A DNA stretch of 13,202 nucleotides from Clostridiales bacterium (GTDB lineage Bacteria; Bacillota; Clostridia; Lachnospirales; Lachnospiraceae), in NCBI GenBank assembly GCA_019423795.1, contig JAHZAT010000026.1:1-13202 (forward strand), written 5' to 3'. The translations under genes were made by a program, and so were the position numbers. The notes under the pieces are model-generated. The model saw only the letters and a program-made list of their open reading frames with translations. It ran no database searches and was not told where the DNA came from. Positions 13,174-13,202 of the stretch are shown here, in pieces (positions within the stretch are counted from its first letter, which is position 1; each line of letters opens with the position of its first letter).

Positions 13174-13201
13174 AGGTTGACTACGTAAACGGTAGTCAAC
13201 C
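13169..13201 (-). terminator. intrinsic terminator at the right edge
   Basis: GGTTGACTAC (13175-13184) and GTAGTCAACC (13192-13201) are perfect 10-bp arms around a 7-nt loop (GTAAACG). On the minus strand a TTTTTT run (13169-13174) follows. It should end a minus-strand gene lying beyond the right edge, so the DUF1349 fragment is not part of that gene's normal transcript. Confidence 0.85.
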
Positions 13202-13202
13202 A

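Noticed and set aside
13126..13202. Continuation of the DUF1349 frame to the right edge as a real coding region
   Set aside because: The frame is open, but 13169-13201 is a perfect terminator hairpin with a T run, so codons upstream of 13174 are not plausible protein sequence.

Overview
The window is low-GC chromosomal DNA from an anaerobic, endospore-forming Firmicute, most likely a gut Lachnospiraceae (Clostridia). The reasons are a SpoVT-type sporulation regulator, a t6A gene cluster in the Gram-positive order tsaE-tsaB-rimI-tsaD, CCA-less tRNA genes, strong AGGAGG-type ribosome binding sites and an oxygen-sensitive glycyl radical enzyme. The genus cannot be fixed from the sequence alone. 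Almost everything is on the minus strand; only spoVT is on the plus strand.

Region 1 (about 1-5750, read right to left) is a housekeeping cluster. A YcxB-like membrane protein, tsaE, tsaB, rimI, rnz, tsaD and ispD are packed with overlaps or gaps of about 10 nt or less. The cluster starts at an extended -10 promoter at about 5700. TsaE, TsaB and TsaD make the t6A modification of tRNAs that read ANN codons. RNase Z trims tRNA 3' ends and IspD belongs to the MEP isoprenoid pathway. After ispD come two tRNA-Ser genes (UGA and GGA anticodons) with their own near-consensus promoter. Neither encodes CCA, so both fit RNase Z processing. A further strong promoter at the left edge points out of the window. 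The rimI frame is unusual: it continues into a CxxC...CxxC zinc-ribbon domain that has its own perfect Shine-Dalgarno and ATG inside the gene.

Region 2 (5714-6378) is spoVT on the plus strand. It has a sigma-G-like promoter and ends in a long hairpin that can also terminate the convergent operon.

Region 3 (about 6397-12726, minus strand) is a catabolic-looking accessory locus. It holds a six-domain PTS-type regulator (HTH, Mga HTH, PRD1, PRD2, EIIB-like, EIIA), a DeoR-family regulator, a PflD-like glycyl radical enzyme and its radical-SAM activase. The regulator promoter and the enzyme promoter both carry tandem 10-bp repeats (TATTGTTNNT) over core promoter elements. These look like one shared operator set, probably for the DeoR protein. 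The PRD regulator appears to have lost the phosphorylatable histidines of its PRDs and the EIIB cysteine, keeping only the EIIA histidine. From family knowledge, PflD-type enzymes are candidates for 1,5-anhydroglucitol-6-phosphate lyase, but no PTS permease or fructose-6-phosphate aldolase is visible here.

Region 4 (12744-13202) holds a decayed DUF1349-type fragment between two minus-strand intrinsic terminators, one of them at the right edge of the window.
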